A stretch of DNA of 64,000 nucleotides from Cedecea lapagei (GCF_900635955.1 NZ_LR134201.1:2542001-2606000); one strand, 5' to 3'. Shown: positions 17,540 to 26,742, counted from the stretch's first letter. The notes: generated from the sequence alone by a model not told the origin. Numbers and translations: made by a program.

Positions 17540-18709
17540 TCAGCGTGGCTTAACCCGGCACAGCGCCTGCGCGCCCGCCCGTAATGTGGCTTCATCTTTA
17601 GCAAATGAGAGCCGGATAATGTTGTTATCGGTACCGTCGGTGTAAAACGCGGAGAGCGGAATTGTCGCCACGCCATAATCGGTGATTAAACGCTTCACCA
17701 TCTCGCTGTCAGACTCCTTGCTGAAGTGCCCAAAGCGCGCCAGCAGGAAGAACGAGCCCCCGCTCGGCAACAGTTCAAACGGCGACTCGGCCAGCAGAGA
17801 CTGCATTAAATCACGCTTGCGCTGATAAAACGCGGCCAGCGAGAGATAAGTTTGCGGGTCGCTCATATAGTCAGCAAAGGCATACTGCATTGGCGTATCG
17901 GCAGAGAACATCAGGAACTGATGCACCTTGCAGATTTCATCCATTAAAGCCGCCGGCGCCAGGCAGTAACCTACGCGCCAGCCGGTCACGTGGAAGGTTT
18001 TACCGAATGATGAAACAATCACGCTGCGTTCAGCGAGCTGCGGATGCGTTGCCATACCATGGTGCTTTTTACCGTCAAACACGATGTGCTCATACACTTC
18101 ATCAGACAGGATCACGATATCGGTATTGCGGGTGAGCGCCGCCAGCATTTCGAGGTCATGAGCAGTGAACACCTGCCCGCTTGGGTTGTGCGGGGTGTTG
18201 ACGATGATCATGCGCGTGCGCGGCGTAATGGCAGCCTGAACTTCGTCCCAGTTAATGGTGAAGTCCGGCAAGTTTAGCTTGAGGGCTACCGGCGTGGCGC
18301 CCTGAAGGCGCACTATCGGCGCGTAGCTGTCAAACGACGGCTCAAAGTAGATCACCTCGTCGCCGGGGTGCACCAGGCCGCTGATAGTGGAATAGAGGCC
18401 TTCGCTCGCGCTGGCCGTCACCAGCACCTCATCGGCGGGACTGTAGCTTGCTCCGTAAAGGCTCAGCACTTTGTCTGCGATAAGCTGCTTCAGGGAGGCC
18501 AGGCCCGTCATCGGGGCATACTGGTTATGCCCTTCCTGCATCGCCCTGGTGACCCCGGCAATCAGCTGAGGGTCGCAAGGAAAGTTGGGCGCGCCCTGGG
18601 AAAGGTTTATCGCCTGGTGCTGCGCAGAAAGCTGGCCGATCACCGTGAAAATCGTGGTTCCTACGTCCGGCAATTTTGAGCGATGTTGTACCGGGGTTTG
18701 CATGGCCAT
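17540..18709 (-). CDS. PLP-dependent aminotransferase, YbdL/methionine-aminotransferase-like
   Basis: A 389-residue fold-type I aminotransferase resembling E. coli YbdL, which prefers methionine, histidine and phenylalanine. Visible: SKLPDVGTTIF (YbdL-type N terminus), NLSQGAPNFP, the NTPHNPSG substrate/PLP loop, LSDEVYEHIVFD, the PLP lysine in SSFGKTFHVTGWRVGYCLAP, and the C-terminal IRLSFAKDEATL with the substrate-carboxylate Arg. The start is at 18709, with CAGGAG 5 bases before. It is not at the E. coli ybdL locus, so it is a paralogue or relocated copy. It is the first gene of a two-gene unit with the binding protein and is divergent from a LysR gene. Confidence 0.85.
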   Translation of the reverse strand: MAMQTPVQHRSKLPDVGTTIFTVIGQLSAQHQAINLSQGAPNFPCDPQLIAGVTRAMQEGHNQYAPMTGLASLKQLIADKVLSLYGASYSPADEVLVTASASEGLYSTISGLVHPGDEVIYFEPSFDSYAPIVRLQGATPVALKLNLPDFTINWDEVQAAITPRTRMIIVNTPHNPSGQVFTAHDLEMLAALTRNTDIVILSDEVYEHIVFDGKKHHGMATHPQLAERSVIVSSFGKTFHVTGWRVGYCLAPAALMDEICKVHQFLMFSADTPMQYAFADYMSDPQTYLSLAAFYQRKRDLMQSLLAESPFELLPSGGSFFLLARFGHFSKESDSEMVKRLITDYGVATIPLSAFYTDGTDNNIIRLSFAKDEATLRAGAQALCRVKPR

Positions 18710-18827
18710 AGCTGCTCCTGAACATTGTGCGATTTGCATAACTATTCAATCCGGATGCGATTGCCACGACAATCGAATTGTTGTCATAATAGCCATGCAA
18801 TAAATGCATAGCTCAGCGGAGAGCATC

Positions 18828-19679
18828 ATGACCCGGCGTAATTTTCCCCTCAATACTCTCGATGCCTTCCTGGTCACCGCCAGGCACCTTAACCTCACCA
18901 GAGCGGCAAAAGAGCTTTGCCTGACCCAGGGCGCGGTTAGCCGCAAGATTGCAGCCCTGGAGCAGTGGCTGGGCTTTGCGCTATTTGAACGTCACGCTCG
19001 CGGGCTGCGCCTCACGCCTCAGGGCAGCGCCCTGCTGCCCGATCTGCATAGCGCTTTCAGCAGGCTGCTGGACGTTGCCGATCGTGCCTGTCATAAGCCT
19101 GAAATTATTCGCCTCAAAGCGCCCACCTGCGCCATGCGCTGGCTGGTGCCTAAACTTATCCAGCTTGAGCAGCATATGCCCGAGATCCAGGTGGCGCTGA
19201 CCACTACCGTGGAGCATAGCGTCAATTTCAAAAATGAGCCGTTTGACGCGGCGATAGTGTTTGGCCAGCAGGTCAAAAATGGCACGCTGCTCTTCGAAGA
19301 GGCCCTGACGCCGGTTATCAGCCAGGGATTACTGCCGCAAAATGCGAGCGGCTGGGAGCGTTTAACCTTTTTACACCCAACGCGGGATCGCACAGACTGG
19401 TCACTGTGGCTTGCGGCGAATCCAGCGCCCTGGCAGGCCATGAACAAAAATCAGCACTTCGACACGATGGATCTGGCTATCAGCGCGGCCATTCAGGGGT
19501 TTGGGGTAGTGATAGCGGACGAAACGCTGGTAGAGGAGGATATCCGCACCGGCCGGCTGGTGCGGCCATTTGTCGGCAGCGTGAAAACCGGGGCAACTTA
19601 CCGGCTGGCGGTGAAGCCTGAGGGCGAAAATACCGCCAGGCTCGAAGCATTTTGCCGGGCGTTGCTGGCGCAGGCATGA
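18828..19679 (+). CDS. LysR-family transcriptional regulator, GcvA-like
   Basis: A 283-residue regulator. The N-terminal winged helix-turn-helix reads FPLNTLDAFLVTARHLNLTRAAKELCLTQGAVSRKIAALEQWLG, with the GcvA-type ARGLRLTPQG hinge; the rest is a periplasmic-binding-protein-like effector domain ending VKPEGENTARLEAF. It is divergent from the aminotransferase/binding-protein pair across a 118-base gap, the usual arrangement for a LysR regulator controlling its neighbours, so amino-acid-responsive control is inferred. The start MTRRNF is preferred to an ATG 8 codons upstream because GGAGAG lies 4 bases before it. Confidence 0.85.
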   Translation: MTRRNFPLNTLDAFLVTARHLNLTRAAKELCLTQGAVSRKIAALEQWLGFALFERHARGLRLTPQGSALLPDLHSAFSRLLDVADRACHKPEIIRLKAPTCAMRWLVPKLIQLEQHMPEIQVALTTTVEHSVNFKNEPFDAAIVFGQQVKNGTLLFEEALTPVISQGLLPQNASGWERLTFLHPTRDRTDWSLWLAANPAPWQAMNKNQHFDTMDLAISAAIQGFGVVIADETLVEEDIRTGRLVRPFVGSVKTGATYRLAVKPEGENTARLEAFCRALLAQA

Positions 19680-19757
19680 GCACTCTGCCTTTCTATACTT
19701 TTTAAGCCCGGTGTGCGAACATTTAGCCTGACAAATCAATTAACTGAGATCTAACGG

Positions 19758-20855
19758 ATGGCGAACAAAAAGCTGGTTTATCTTGACTCGATCCGGGGAC
19801 TAGCGAGCTTTGCCGTCGTTTTATCCCACCTGGCGTTACTCTATTTTCCGTTTCTGCATAATTTCAGCAACGCCCCAATTTCGGATGAACACCCTATTCA
19901 GCGCTGGATCCACAACAGCCCTTTCGCCTTTTTCTATTCCGGCACCGCAGCGGTGTATATCTTCTTTGTGATGAGCGGAATCGTCCTTAGCCTGAGCAGC
20001 GCCAAAAATAGTTATCCCTTAACGAACAATATCTTATCCCGTTACGCACGGCTAGCTATCCCGGCAATAGCCTCATGCCTGCTGGCCTATCTCATCTTTA
20101 CCGTAGTGCGCGAGTTTAACCTGCAGCAGACCAGCAACTTCATTAACAATGAAACTAAAATCAGAGAACCGGGCCTGTTTAACGCGATCTATTTTGGCGC
20201 GGTAAAAGCGATAGTGAACCTCCGCGGCGCTATTCAGTACAACCCCGTCCTGTGGACGATGGCGATTGAATTTTACGGCTCTGTGCTGATCTTTATCGCC
20301 TGTAAAACACGAAAACCTCTGCTGACCATGTCGCTGCTGACCCTGCTGTTTCTGGCGATCAACCTGCATGTCTTTCTCGGCATAGCCAGCTTCCTGATTG
20401 GTATGCTTATCAAAGAGCAGATGCCACTTACCGGGAATAACAAGCTCAGTACCTTGATGATTATTGTCGGACTCTATTTCGCCGGAGCGCATATTTCCAG
20501 CAGCAGCTATATGCTGTTTACCTCAGTGTTGGGGAATAACGTTTACGAAATTCTTAATTTCATGGCCGGGATACTGATCGTCTGGGGCGTAATGCTAAAC
20601 GGATATGTACAGTCCTTGCTCTCCGCAAAGCCCCTGGCCAAATTAGGAGAACTCTCTTTCCCGCTCTATTTAACTCACTGGAGCGTGATCCTGCTTTTCG
20701 CTAATTTGTTTGATCGCTTTAACTTCCATCATCCGCTGGCGGAAACACTGCTGATCGTTCTGTTCTCGGTACTGTTTTCCATCGTCTTCGTGAAGATCGA
20801 TCGGCTCTCCATCCACGTTTCAGGGGTGATCAAGCGTTATTCCAGGGTGACGTGA
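19758..20855 (+). CDS. Acyltransferase-3 family membrane protein (OafA/YrhL-like)
   Basis: A 365-residue integral membrane protein with about ten hydrophobic segments. The opening LVYLDSIRGLASFAVVLSHL contains the Arg and His characteristic of acyltransferase-3 enzymes, which transfer acetyl or other acyl groups to sugars of O antigens, exopolysaccharides or other acceptors. FFVMSGIVLSLSSAKN, YNPVLWTMAIEFYGSVLIF and LSFPLYLTHWSVILL are further family marks. No SGNH domain is attached. The acceptor is unknown, and there is no sugar-biosynthesis gene nearby. The Shine-Dalgarno sequence is weak. The 3' end overlaps that of the convergent carboxylesterase by 19 bases. Confidence 0.85.
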   Translation: MANKKLVYLDSIRGLASFAVVLSHLALLYFPFLHNFSNAPISDEHPIQRWIHNSPFAFFYSGTAAVYIFFVMSGIVLSLSSAKNSYPLTNNILSRYARLAIPAIASCLLAYLIFTVVREFNLQQTSNFINNETKIREPGLFNAIYFGAVKAIVNLRGAIQYNPVLWTMAIEFYGSVLIFIACKTRKPLLTMSLLTLLFLAINLHVFLGIASFLIGMLIKEQMPLTGNNKLSTLMIIVGLYFAGAHISSSSYMLFTSVLGNNVYEILNFMAGILIVWGVMLNGYVQSLLSAKPLAKLGELSFPLYLTHWSVILLFANLFDRFNFHHPLAETLLIVLFSVLFSIVFVKIDRLSIHVSGVIKRYSRVT

Positions 20856-22339
20856 TGCTTCATGACCCTCTTAAAGAGCTGCATCCTCATACGCATAAAG
20901 CGTTTTTCCACCTTAAACTTAGCCCGCAGATGAACGCCCAGCCGCAGCGTGCGATCCCGGCCTTTGATGCTGGCGGGCCAGCTTATTGGTCCTGGCAGAG
21001 CTTTAGCGTGTTCTCCGGCGCTGCGGGCAAAGTTCACCCAGTAATCGCCGATATGGGCGGCAAATGTAAGGTCCCGCTCATTAACGTATTCGCTAGTCGG
21101 CGGGGAAAGCTGTAGCGTGTTAAAGACATACGCCACTTCGTCGCCGTGCCAGGTTCCATTGGCGTAGGTTTCACGCCCGGCCTCAGCCACATAGTCAAAA
21201 TAGTAACGCCAGCACGGCTGACCGACACGCTGCTGCGCCTGCATGACGACAAAACCCAGCGTGGTAAACGCCATATCTCGGCAGACCTGTCGGCCCAGCT
21301 CGGTATCCCCCTTTACGCCGGGATACAGCAATTTAATCAGGCCAAGCCCCAAACGCTTCTCCCGACGCAGGAGCTCAACCTGCCCGGCCGGATCTATGCC
21401 GAAGTAGCTCAGCACGCTAGCCTCGTCGCTGTTGCTGCCAATCATCAGCGGCATGCGGTGTTGTCGCCCGGCAAAGAAAGTGTCCAGCATCGGCTCCGGC
21501 AGAACAATATCGCCGCTGATGGGCGTCGGGCCGATATTAAGCGGGGCTTCCAGAGCCCAAAGTTCACTGGCAGGCAGCGAGCGCAGCGCTTCGGCACTCG
21601 CATTTTCCAGCCCAAAATGTTCAGCCACAGCCACGCCACGTTTCAGAGCTTTACGGCGATCGACATCCGGCAGCGTATAGGCGCTTTGAATGATGCCTTT
21701 GTGGAAAAGCCCGCTGGCTAAGGGTGATGCCAGCAGAGAGAGCACGCTGCGCGCACCCGCTGATTCACCGAACAACGTCACGTTCGCGGCGTCTCCGCCA
21801 AAGGCGGCGATATTTTGTTGCACCCATTTCAGCGCGGCTATCTGATCGAGCAGGGCAAAGTTATGGACCGGACCTTCTGGGTTTTCGGCATCTAATGCCG
21901 GATGAGCAAAGAAGCCTAAATGACCGAGGCGATAATTTATCGTCACCAGAACCACGCCGCGAGCAGCCAGTGCTGCGCCGTCGTAGGGCGGCAGAGAGCC
22001 AGCGCCGATGGTGTAGCCGCCGCCGTGCAGCCAGACCATCACGGGAAGCGGTTTATTATCGCGTCGGGCCGGCGTCCAGATATTGAGGTAGAGGCAATCT
22101 TCCGAGAATTGTCCCGGATCGCCGCCGCCAACTGCCTTGCAGTACTCCAGGCTCTGCCAGCAGGCCGGGGCGAAGGTTTCTGCGGCGCGAACGCCCTGCC
22201 AGCTTTCAGGCGGCTGAGGCGCACGCCAGCGCAGGTTTCCGGTGGGCGGCGCGGCAAACGGAATACCGCGATAGACTAAAATACTCCCCTGCAGGACGCC
22301 GCTCAGGTGACCCTGCTCAACGTTAACAACGTGCTCCAT
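20837..22339 (-). CDS. Type-B carboxylesterase (para-nitrobenzyl-esterase-like)
   Basis: A 500-residue alpha/beta hydrolase of the carboxylesterase/cholinesterase type, with no signal peptide. The oxyanion-hole loop is VWLHGGGYTIGAG, the nucleophile Ser193 is in TLFGESAGARSV, the acid is probably Glu306 in GSNSDEASVL, and the base is His398 in GTWHGDEVAYVF. The N-terminal EDCLYLNIWTP is the usual type-B signature. The physiological substrate is unknown. The start is set by AAGGA seven bases before MEHVVNVEQ. It lies 41 bases from the 3' end of the ydcJ remnant, and so may share its transcript. Confidence 0.88.
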   Translation of the reverse strand: MEHVVNVEQGHLSGVLQGSILVYRGIPFAAPPTGNLRWRAPQPPESWQGVRAAETFAPACWQSLEYCKAVGGGDPGQFSEDCLYLNIWTPARRDNKPLPVMVWLHGGGYTIGAGSLPPYDGAALAARGVVLVTINYRLGHLGFFAHPALDAENPEGPVHNFALLDQIAALKWVQQNIAAFGGDAANVTLFGESAGARSVLSLLASPLASGLFHKGIIQSAYTLPDVDRRKALKRGVAVAEHFGLENASAEALRSLPASELWALEAPLNIGPTPISGDIVLPEPMLDTFFAGRQHRMPLMIGSNSDEASVLSYFGIDPAGQVELLRREKRLGLGLIKLLYPGVKGDTELGRQVCRDMAFTTLGFVVMQAQQRVGQPCWRYYFDYVAEAGRETYANGTWHGDEVAYVFNTLQLSPPTSEYVNERDLTFAAHIGDYWVNFARSAGEHAKALPGPISWPASIKGRDRTLRLGVHLRAKFKVEKRFMRMRMQLFKRVMKHHVTLE

Positions 22340-22380
22340 CTGCTGTTCCTTGTGACTGACATCCCTGCAGGGTAACGCGT

Positions 22381-23724
22381 TTACAGCAAACCGCAACGCC
22401 GTTTACTGCGATCCTCCGCCTGTTGATAGAGGCTGAATTCGTCGGCAACCGTGCCGCCAAGCGCCTGCTCAAACTCGAGACGGCTGGAATGGCCGTGCTG
22501 CCGCTGCCCGCTATCACTGCCCAGATTCGACTGGAAAATACCTGCGGCGCTGACCGGGAGGAAATCTTCATAGACGATCGGCTGCGCAACGAGCCATCCA
22601 CGCTCGATAAGCAGCTGCGGATCGTCGCCCGGTCTGATCGACAGGCGATGCATATCGCCCACAGGCGTAAGACGGTAACGAAAATAGGCCAGCCCCTGCC
22701 GACGCAGCAGCGCATCGCTGTCCGGAAAACGGCAGAACACTTCCCGCAGATGATGCTGATGGCTAAGGTTGTCGGTACCGCTGCCAGCCTCCCAGCAGCA
22801 GCTCGTCATACAGCGCGCGGCCTTTAGGTGTCAGCGCTACGCCACGCTGCTCAATTTCCCCAAAACGGGCCGTGTGCGTTCCATGATGCTCACCGGAAAA
22901 CAGAATAGGTTCTTCCAGCGCCTTAAAGCTTGTCTGACGGAGCAAAATGGGCCGCTCACGCCGAGGCGGCCCCTCAATAATGGCTTTTGGCGTGATACCG
23001 CGTTCCGGCATCAGGGATTGAACGCGATCGATATCCAGCGTTCGTGGCGTGAGATGATTGATATGGCAGCCGCGGAAACAAACCACATCGGCAATCAAAC
23101 GGTGCTCTTCGCTCAGGGCGCGGTAGGTTTCAGCATCTACCGTGGCGTGCTGATGCCAGCGGAAGGTTTCCAGTGCTTCAGCAACGAAGATATCAGCCTC
23201 CGCTTCGCTAAACCCTCCCTGCTGCTCATGAAGGTCGAGCATTGCCCGGCAGCGGGTGTGAAAATATCTCGTTGATCAAGTATCGCGGCCGCGCGAGCCC
23301 TGAGCGTCGGATTATCAATCAGCTCCAGACGCAGCAAAGAGGTAAAAACACGGAAGGGATTACGCGCCAGCGCATGGTCATCAATCGGGCGAAAAGCGGT
23401 AGAGTGTACCGGCACACCGGCCTGGGACAGATCGTAGTAGCCTACCGGATACATGCCCATCACCGCGAAAACCCGTTTTAATACCGCCAGCTCTTCGGCT
23501 TTACCAACGCGAATTGCGCCGTGGCGCTCAACGTTCAGCCTTGCCAGTTCATCGGCATTTTCCAGCTGAAGATGCAGCTCAGGATCGTGCTCCAGCACCG
23601 CCAGGTTTACGTCGGCCACAAGCTCTAATAAAGTGCCGTACTGCGGGACTTCTTGCTGGTACATCGCCGACATAGCTTGCGAAAATTTGTCCCGAATCTC
23701 ATCAGCCGTCAGGGTGTTCGCCAT
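22381..23724 (-). pseudogene. ydcJ: ydcJ (DUF1338, HglS-type 2-oxoadipate dioxygenase/decarboxylase family), two frameshifts
   Basis: The interval is 1344 bases, exactly the 447 codons plus stop of E. coli ydcJ, but the match moves between frames. Codons 1 to ~156 (ANTLTADEIRDKFSQAMSAM to LDQRDIFTP) are in one frame. The middle (EQQGGFSEAEAD to GRALYDELL) is in another, and the tail (GSGTDNLSHQHH to RSKRRCGLL) is back in the first. The breaks are a missing base at the CCC on the coding strand (23253-23255) and an extra base at the GGGAGG near 22796-22800. The first frame reads on to a stop at 23137 (195 residues), so full protein cannot be made. The catalytic-site HINHLTP and HTARFGEIEQRG segments are intact. 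Either a recent pseudogene or two sequence errors. Confidence 0.85.
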
Positions 23725-24102
23725 GATGTCATGCCTCCAGTGGATAATGCTGAAAGCGTAGAGCCTGGTGGATCACTTATCAGGAAGAATTTCCATTTTG
23801 TGATCTGCTTTGCAGCGCATAAAAAGTAATTTTTTCAGCACATTACATAACACTGCGTTATGAAGAATGGCGATACCTCAATTATAAATTAACAAAAAAT
23901 TAACTTAAATGAGCAACATCAAAATCTGCGGAACGGCTCTACTTTTCAGCACATTAGCTTCGGCCGGCGAGTAAAAAACGGCTCTGTTTTAAAACTGTTG
24001 TGCCCTTCTCCATCGCGAAATGTTAATGATATTTTGCAATCAGGTTATCAAAATTCAACTCCGACGCTTGTCAGCGAAGCCGGACTGTTTTTAACATCGG
24101 CT
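23725..24102. promoter_or_regulatory. 378-base ydcJ-ydcI divergent promoter region with a 14-bp direct repeat
   Basis: No gene is seen. TTTTCAGCACATTA occurs twice in the same orientation, at 23832-23845 and 23943-23956, with 111 bases between the starts. LysR-type regulators such as YdcI usually act from the divergent gap, so these are candidate binding or promoter elements. The segment is A+T-rich around 23880-23910. Confidence 0.5.
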
Positions 24103-25026
24103 ATGGAAAAAAATGGTCTCTTCAATCAGCGCATTCGCTTGCGCCATTTACATACTTTCGTAGCCGTCGCTCAGCAGGGAACACTGGGTCGCGCGGCTGA
24201 AACCCTTAACCTGAGCCAGCCAGCCCTCTCCAAAACCCTCAATGAGCTTGAGCAGTTGACCGGTACTCGCCTGTTCGAGCGCGGACGGCTGGGAGCACAG
24301 CTAACGCTGACCGGGGAGCAATTTCTCACCCATGCGGTAAAAGTGCTTGATGCGCTGAACCATGCCGGGCAATCCTTTGTCCGCAAAGAAGACAACCCCT
24401 CGGATGTGGTGCGAATTGGCGCACTCCCTACGGCAGCGTTGGGCATCTTACCGGCGGTAATCGGCGAGTTTCATAAGCAGCAAAGCGACGTCACGCTCCA
24501 GGTCGGCACCATGAACAATACTATGCTGCTGGCGGGGCTAAAATCCGGCGAGCTGGATTTGGGTATCGGCCGCATGTCCGATCCTGAACTGATGACCGGC
24601 CTCAACTATGAACTGCTATTTCTCGAGTCTCTCAAGCTGGTGGTGCGGCCTAATCATCCGTTGCTGCATGAAAATATTACGCTCAGCCGGGTGATGGAGT
24701 GGCCAGCCGTTGTCTCCCCTCTGGGCACGGTGCCGCGCGACAACGCAGAATCCTTGCTGGCCTCACAGGGCTGCAAGCTGCCCGCAACCTGCATAGAGAC
24801 GCTTTCAGCCTCTCTGTCGCGCCAGCTAACCGTTGAGTATAACTATGTCTGGTTTGTGCCGTCCGGTGCAGTGAAGGATGATTTGCGTCACGGGACGCTT
24901 ACCGCCCTTCCCATCCAGATACCGGGGGTCGGAGAGCCTATCGGTATCCTGACGCGAGTGGACACACAGCTCTCAACGGCCGCTCAAATTCTGCTCTCTT
25001 CGATTCGAAAGTCGATGCCATCTTAA
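24103..25026 (+). CDS. ydcI: LysR-family transcriptional regulator YdcI
   Basis: A 307-residue LysR protein almost colinear with E. coli YdcI, a DNA-binding regulator linked in Salmonella and E. coli to acid stress and metabolism. The HTH segment is LRHLHTFVAVAQQGTLGRAAETLNLSQPALSKTLNELEQ. The effector domain contains GLNYELLFLESLKLVVRPNHPLL and YVWFVPSGAVKDDLRH, all typical. The start at MEKNGLFNQ is set by the family N terminus; an ATG-like codon 35 codons upstream is not supported, and no strong Shine-Dalgarno sequence is seen at the chosen start. It is divergent from ydcJ. Confidence 0.95.
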   Translation: MEKNGLFNQRIRLRHLHTFVAVAQQGTLGRAAETLNLSQPALSKTLNELEQLTGTRLFERGRLGAQLTLTGEQFLTHAVKVLDALNHAGQSFVRKEDNPSDVVRIGALPTAALGILPAVIGEFHKQQSDVTLQVGTMNNTMLLAGLKSGELDLGIGRMSDPELMTGLNYELLFLESLKLVVRPNHPLLHENITLSRVMEWPAVVSPLGTVPRDNAESLLASQGCKLPATCIETLSASLSRQLTVEYNYVWFVPSGAVKDDLRHGTLTALPIQIPGVGEPIGILTRVDTQLSTAAQILLSSIRKSMPS

Positions 25027-25032
25027 GAGTGC

Positions 25033-25053
25033 TGGCCGCGTTTAATGCGGCCA
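25033..25053. terminator. Stem-loop between convergent ydcI and smrA
   Basis: TGGCCGC and GCGGCCA form a perfect 7-bp stem with a 7-base loop, positioned between the two stop codons. The U-tracts are weak on both sides, but the position suggests a shared bidirectional terminator. Confidence 0.55.
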
Positions 25054-25057
25054 ATAC

Positions 25058-25621
25058 TTAACGACTGCGTTTAGCGTGTTTTTCCCACGTCTCCAGCCGG
25101 GCCTGTTCTGACTTTTTCAATGCGACATAACACGCGCCGCTGCCGCCATGGTGCGGCATGGCCACGCAAAAAGCCTGGACCTCATCAAACTCAGCCAGCC
25201 AGCGGGCGAGGAAACTGCGCACGACGTTGGCATGAGACTTGTCTTCACGCCCTTTGCCGTGAACGATCAGCAGATTGCGCAGGCCATCCTGCTTTGCCTG
25301 TTTGATGTAAGAGAAGAGCATTTGTCGGCAGCGCTCAACGGGCTGGCGAATCAGATTAAGGCTGGCCTGCTGGCTGTACTTTCCAAGCCTTAGCTTGTCC
25401 AGGACGCCGTTCTGCAGGCCCTCACGCTTATACTCGAGTGGCGTGTGGAGGGGAATAATTTCCAGAAAATCTGTGGTGAGAAAGTTGTCCAGCAGGGCGG
25501 TATCCGGCTTCGGGGCAACCGGCGCTTTCTGAGGTTTGAGCCACTGGCTATCTGCGCAGTTCTTCAGCGGTTTGACATCCTCCATGGCGTCAAGAAACAG
25601 CGATTTGTCGTCAAGGTTCAT
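25058..25621 (-). CDS. smrA: Smr-domain DNA endonuclease SmrA (YdaL)
   Basis: A 187-residue protein of exactly the E. coli SmrA length. The Smr domain (MutS2-like small domain) shows LVIHGKGREDKSHANVVRSFLARWL (as LLIVHGKGR), then the PHHGGSGACYVALKKSEQ terminal block; the E. coli protein has DNA endonuclease activity. The start MNLDDKSLFLDAMEDV follows AGGAGG by 7 bases, a strong Shine-Dalgarno sequence. Genes that neighbour it in E. coli (dgcM, zntB) are not present here. Confidence 0.94.
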   Translation of the reverse strand: MNLDDKSLFLDAMEDVKPLKNCADSQWLKPQKAPVAPKPDTALLDNFLTTDFLEIIPLHTPLEYKREGLQNGVLDKLRLGKYSQQASLNLIRQPVERCRQMLFSYIKQAKQDGLRNLLIVHGKGREDKSHANVVRSFLARWLAEFDEVQAFCVAMPHHGGSGACYVALKKSEQARLETWEKHAKRSR

Positions 25622-26052
25622 GGTCAATCCTCCTGAGTTATCTGCGGCTACTATAACCTTGCCCAGCCCCGTGCTCAACGGGGATAGCGCCTGACTTATT
25701 TGTCGGTAAAGCGCATTATTGAGGTCATTTTTTAAAAATAATTACTTTGCATTTACGTTAAAGAAACGTAAAGCAAGGCACCACAATAGAAATTATTATC
25801 ATCTTCCGGCGGAAATAATCACCGCGGTAATCAGACTGCCCTGTTCAGACTATTTTGGGTAAACCGTGAGTAGCGGATTATCGATTGCTCCATTCATTCA
25901 AGCTTTATTTTCATCGACACATTTACGTCGACATATTACCCGCTGTGTTAATCCTTTTGGGGGCTGGCTGGCATCGTTCAAGGCATGATATCTTTTCGAC
26001 CTGCGAGGGGACAGGCAGCTGCCTTAGCCGATGATAAATACGGAGTAATACC
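25622..26052. other. 431-base gap between smrA and ogt; no gene seen
   Basis: This is the divergent promoter region of smrA and ogt. No coding sequence is convincing. TCGACA occurs twice with a 14-base period (25914-25919 and 25928-25933), and GGCAGCTGCC forms a 10-base palindrome closer to ogt. No regulator can be assigned. Confidence 0.5.
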
Positions 26053-26568
26053 GTGCTGACAATACTGGAAGACAAAATTGATACCCCGGTCGGGCCGCTG
26101 TGGATCCTGTGCGACGAACAGTTCAGGCTAAGGGCCGTGGAGTGGGAAGAACACAGCGACCGCATGGAGCAACTGCTAAATATTCACTACGGTGCTCAAG
26201 GTTTTCAACGCGTTAGTAGCAGCAACCCCGGCGGGCTGAGTGACAGGCTGCGCGATTACTTTGCGGGCGATCTGGCGATCATTGATACCCTGCCTACGGC
26301 TACCGCTGGCACGGAATTCCAGCGCCAGGTCTGGCAGGCGCTGCGGGAGATTCCCTGCGGGCAAGTGATGCATTACGGGCAGCTCGCGGAGCAGCTTGGC
26401 CGCGCCGGAGCAGCACGCGCCGTGGGCGCCGCTAACGGCTCAAACCCGGTCAGCATTGTGGTGCCTTGCCATCGCGTCATCGGCCGCAATGGCACCATGA
26501 CCGGCTACGCAGGAGGTGTGGCGCGAAAAGAGTGGCTACTGCGTCATGAGGGCTATTTATTACTGTAG
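26053..26568 (+). CDS. ogt: O6-methylguanine-DNA methyltransferase Ogt
   Basis: A 171-residue constitutive alkyltransferase, the same length as in E. coli. It removes methyl groups from O6-methylguanine and O4-methylthymine by irreversible transfer to its own cysteine. The active site is SIVVPCHRVIGRNGTMTGYAGG (PCHRV), preceded by the helix-turn-helix IPCGQVMHYGQLAEQLGRAGAARAVGAANG. The start codon is GTG, because the family N terminus (LTILEDKIDTPVGPLWILCDEQF) begins immediately after it; GGAG lies 8 bases upstream. It is followed by fnr in the same direction after about 190 bases. Confidence 0.96.
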   Translation: MLTILEDKIDTPVGPLWILCDEQFRLRAVEWEEHSDRMEQLLNIHYGAQGFQRVSSSNPGGLSDRLRDYFAGDLAIIDTLPTATAGTEFQRQVWQALREIPCGQVMHYGQLAEQLGRAGAARAVGAANGSNPVSIVVPCHRVIGRNGTMTGYAGGVARKEWLLRHEGYLLL

Positions 26569-26728
26569 AAGGTGCCAAAAGTGCGGCTATTTATTCCAAA
26601 ATACAGTAGCTGCACTTTAATGTTTTAGTGAATTCAATAAGATGACGTCCCCATTTTAGCCCCCTACCTTTATTATTGTCCGAATAGCGTTTCGCCAGAC
26701 TTACCTGATCGCAAAAAAGATGTTAAAA

Positions 26729-26742
26729 TTGACCAATATCAA
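26729..26742 (+). promoter_or_regulatory. FNR box upstream of fnr
   Basis: TTGACCAATATCAA matches the FNR consensus TTGAT-N4-ATCAA at nine of ten specified bases. It lies 20 bases upstream of the fnr start codon. In E. coli the equivalent site overlaps the fnr transcription start and mediates anaerobic autorepression; the position here suggests the same. Confidence 0.8.

Noticed and set aside
23795..23825. Possible CRP site (TGTGATCT) upstream of ydcJ
   Set aside because: Only the left half fits; the right half has no TCACA-like sequence.
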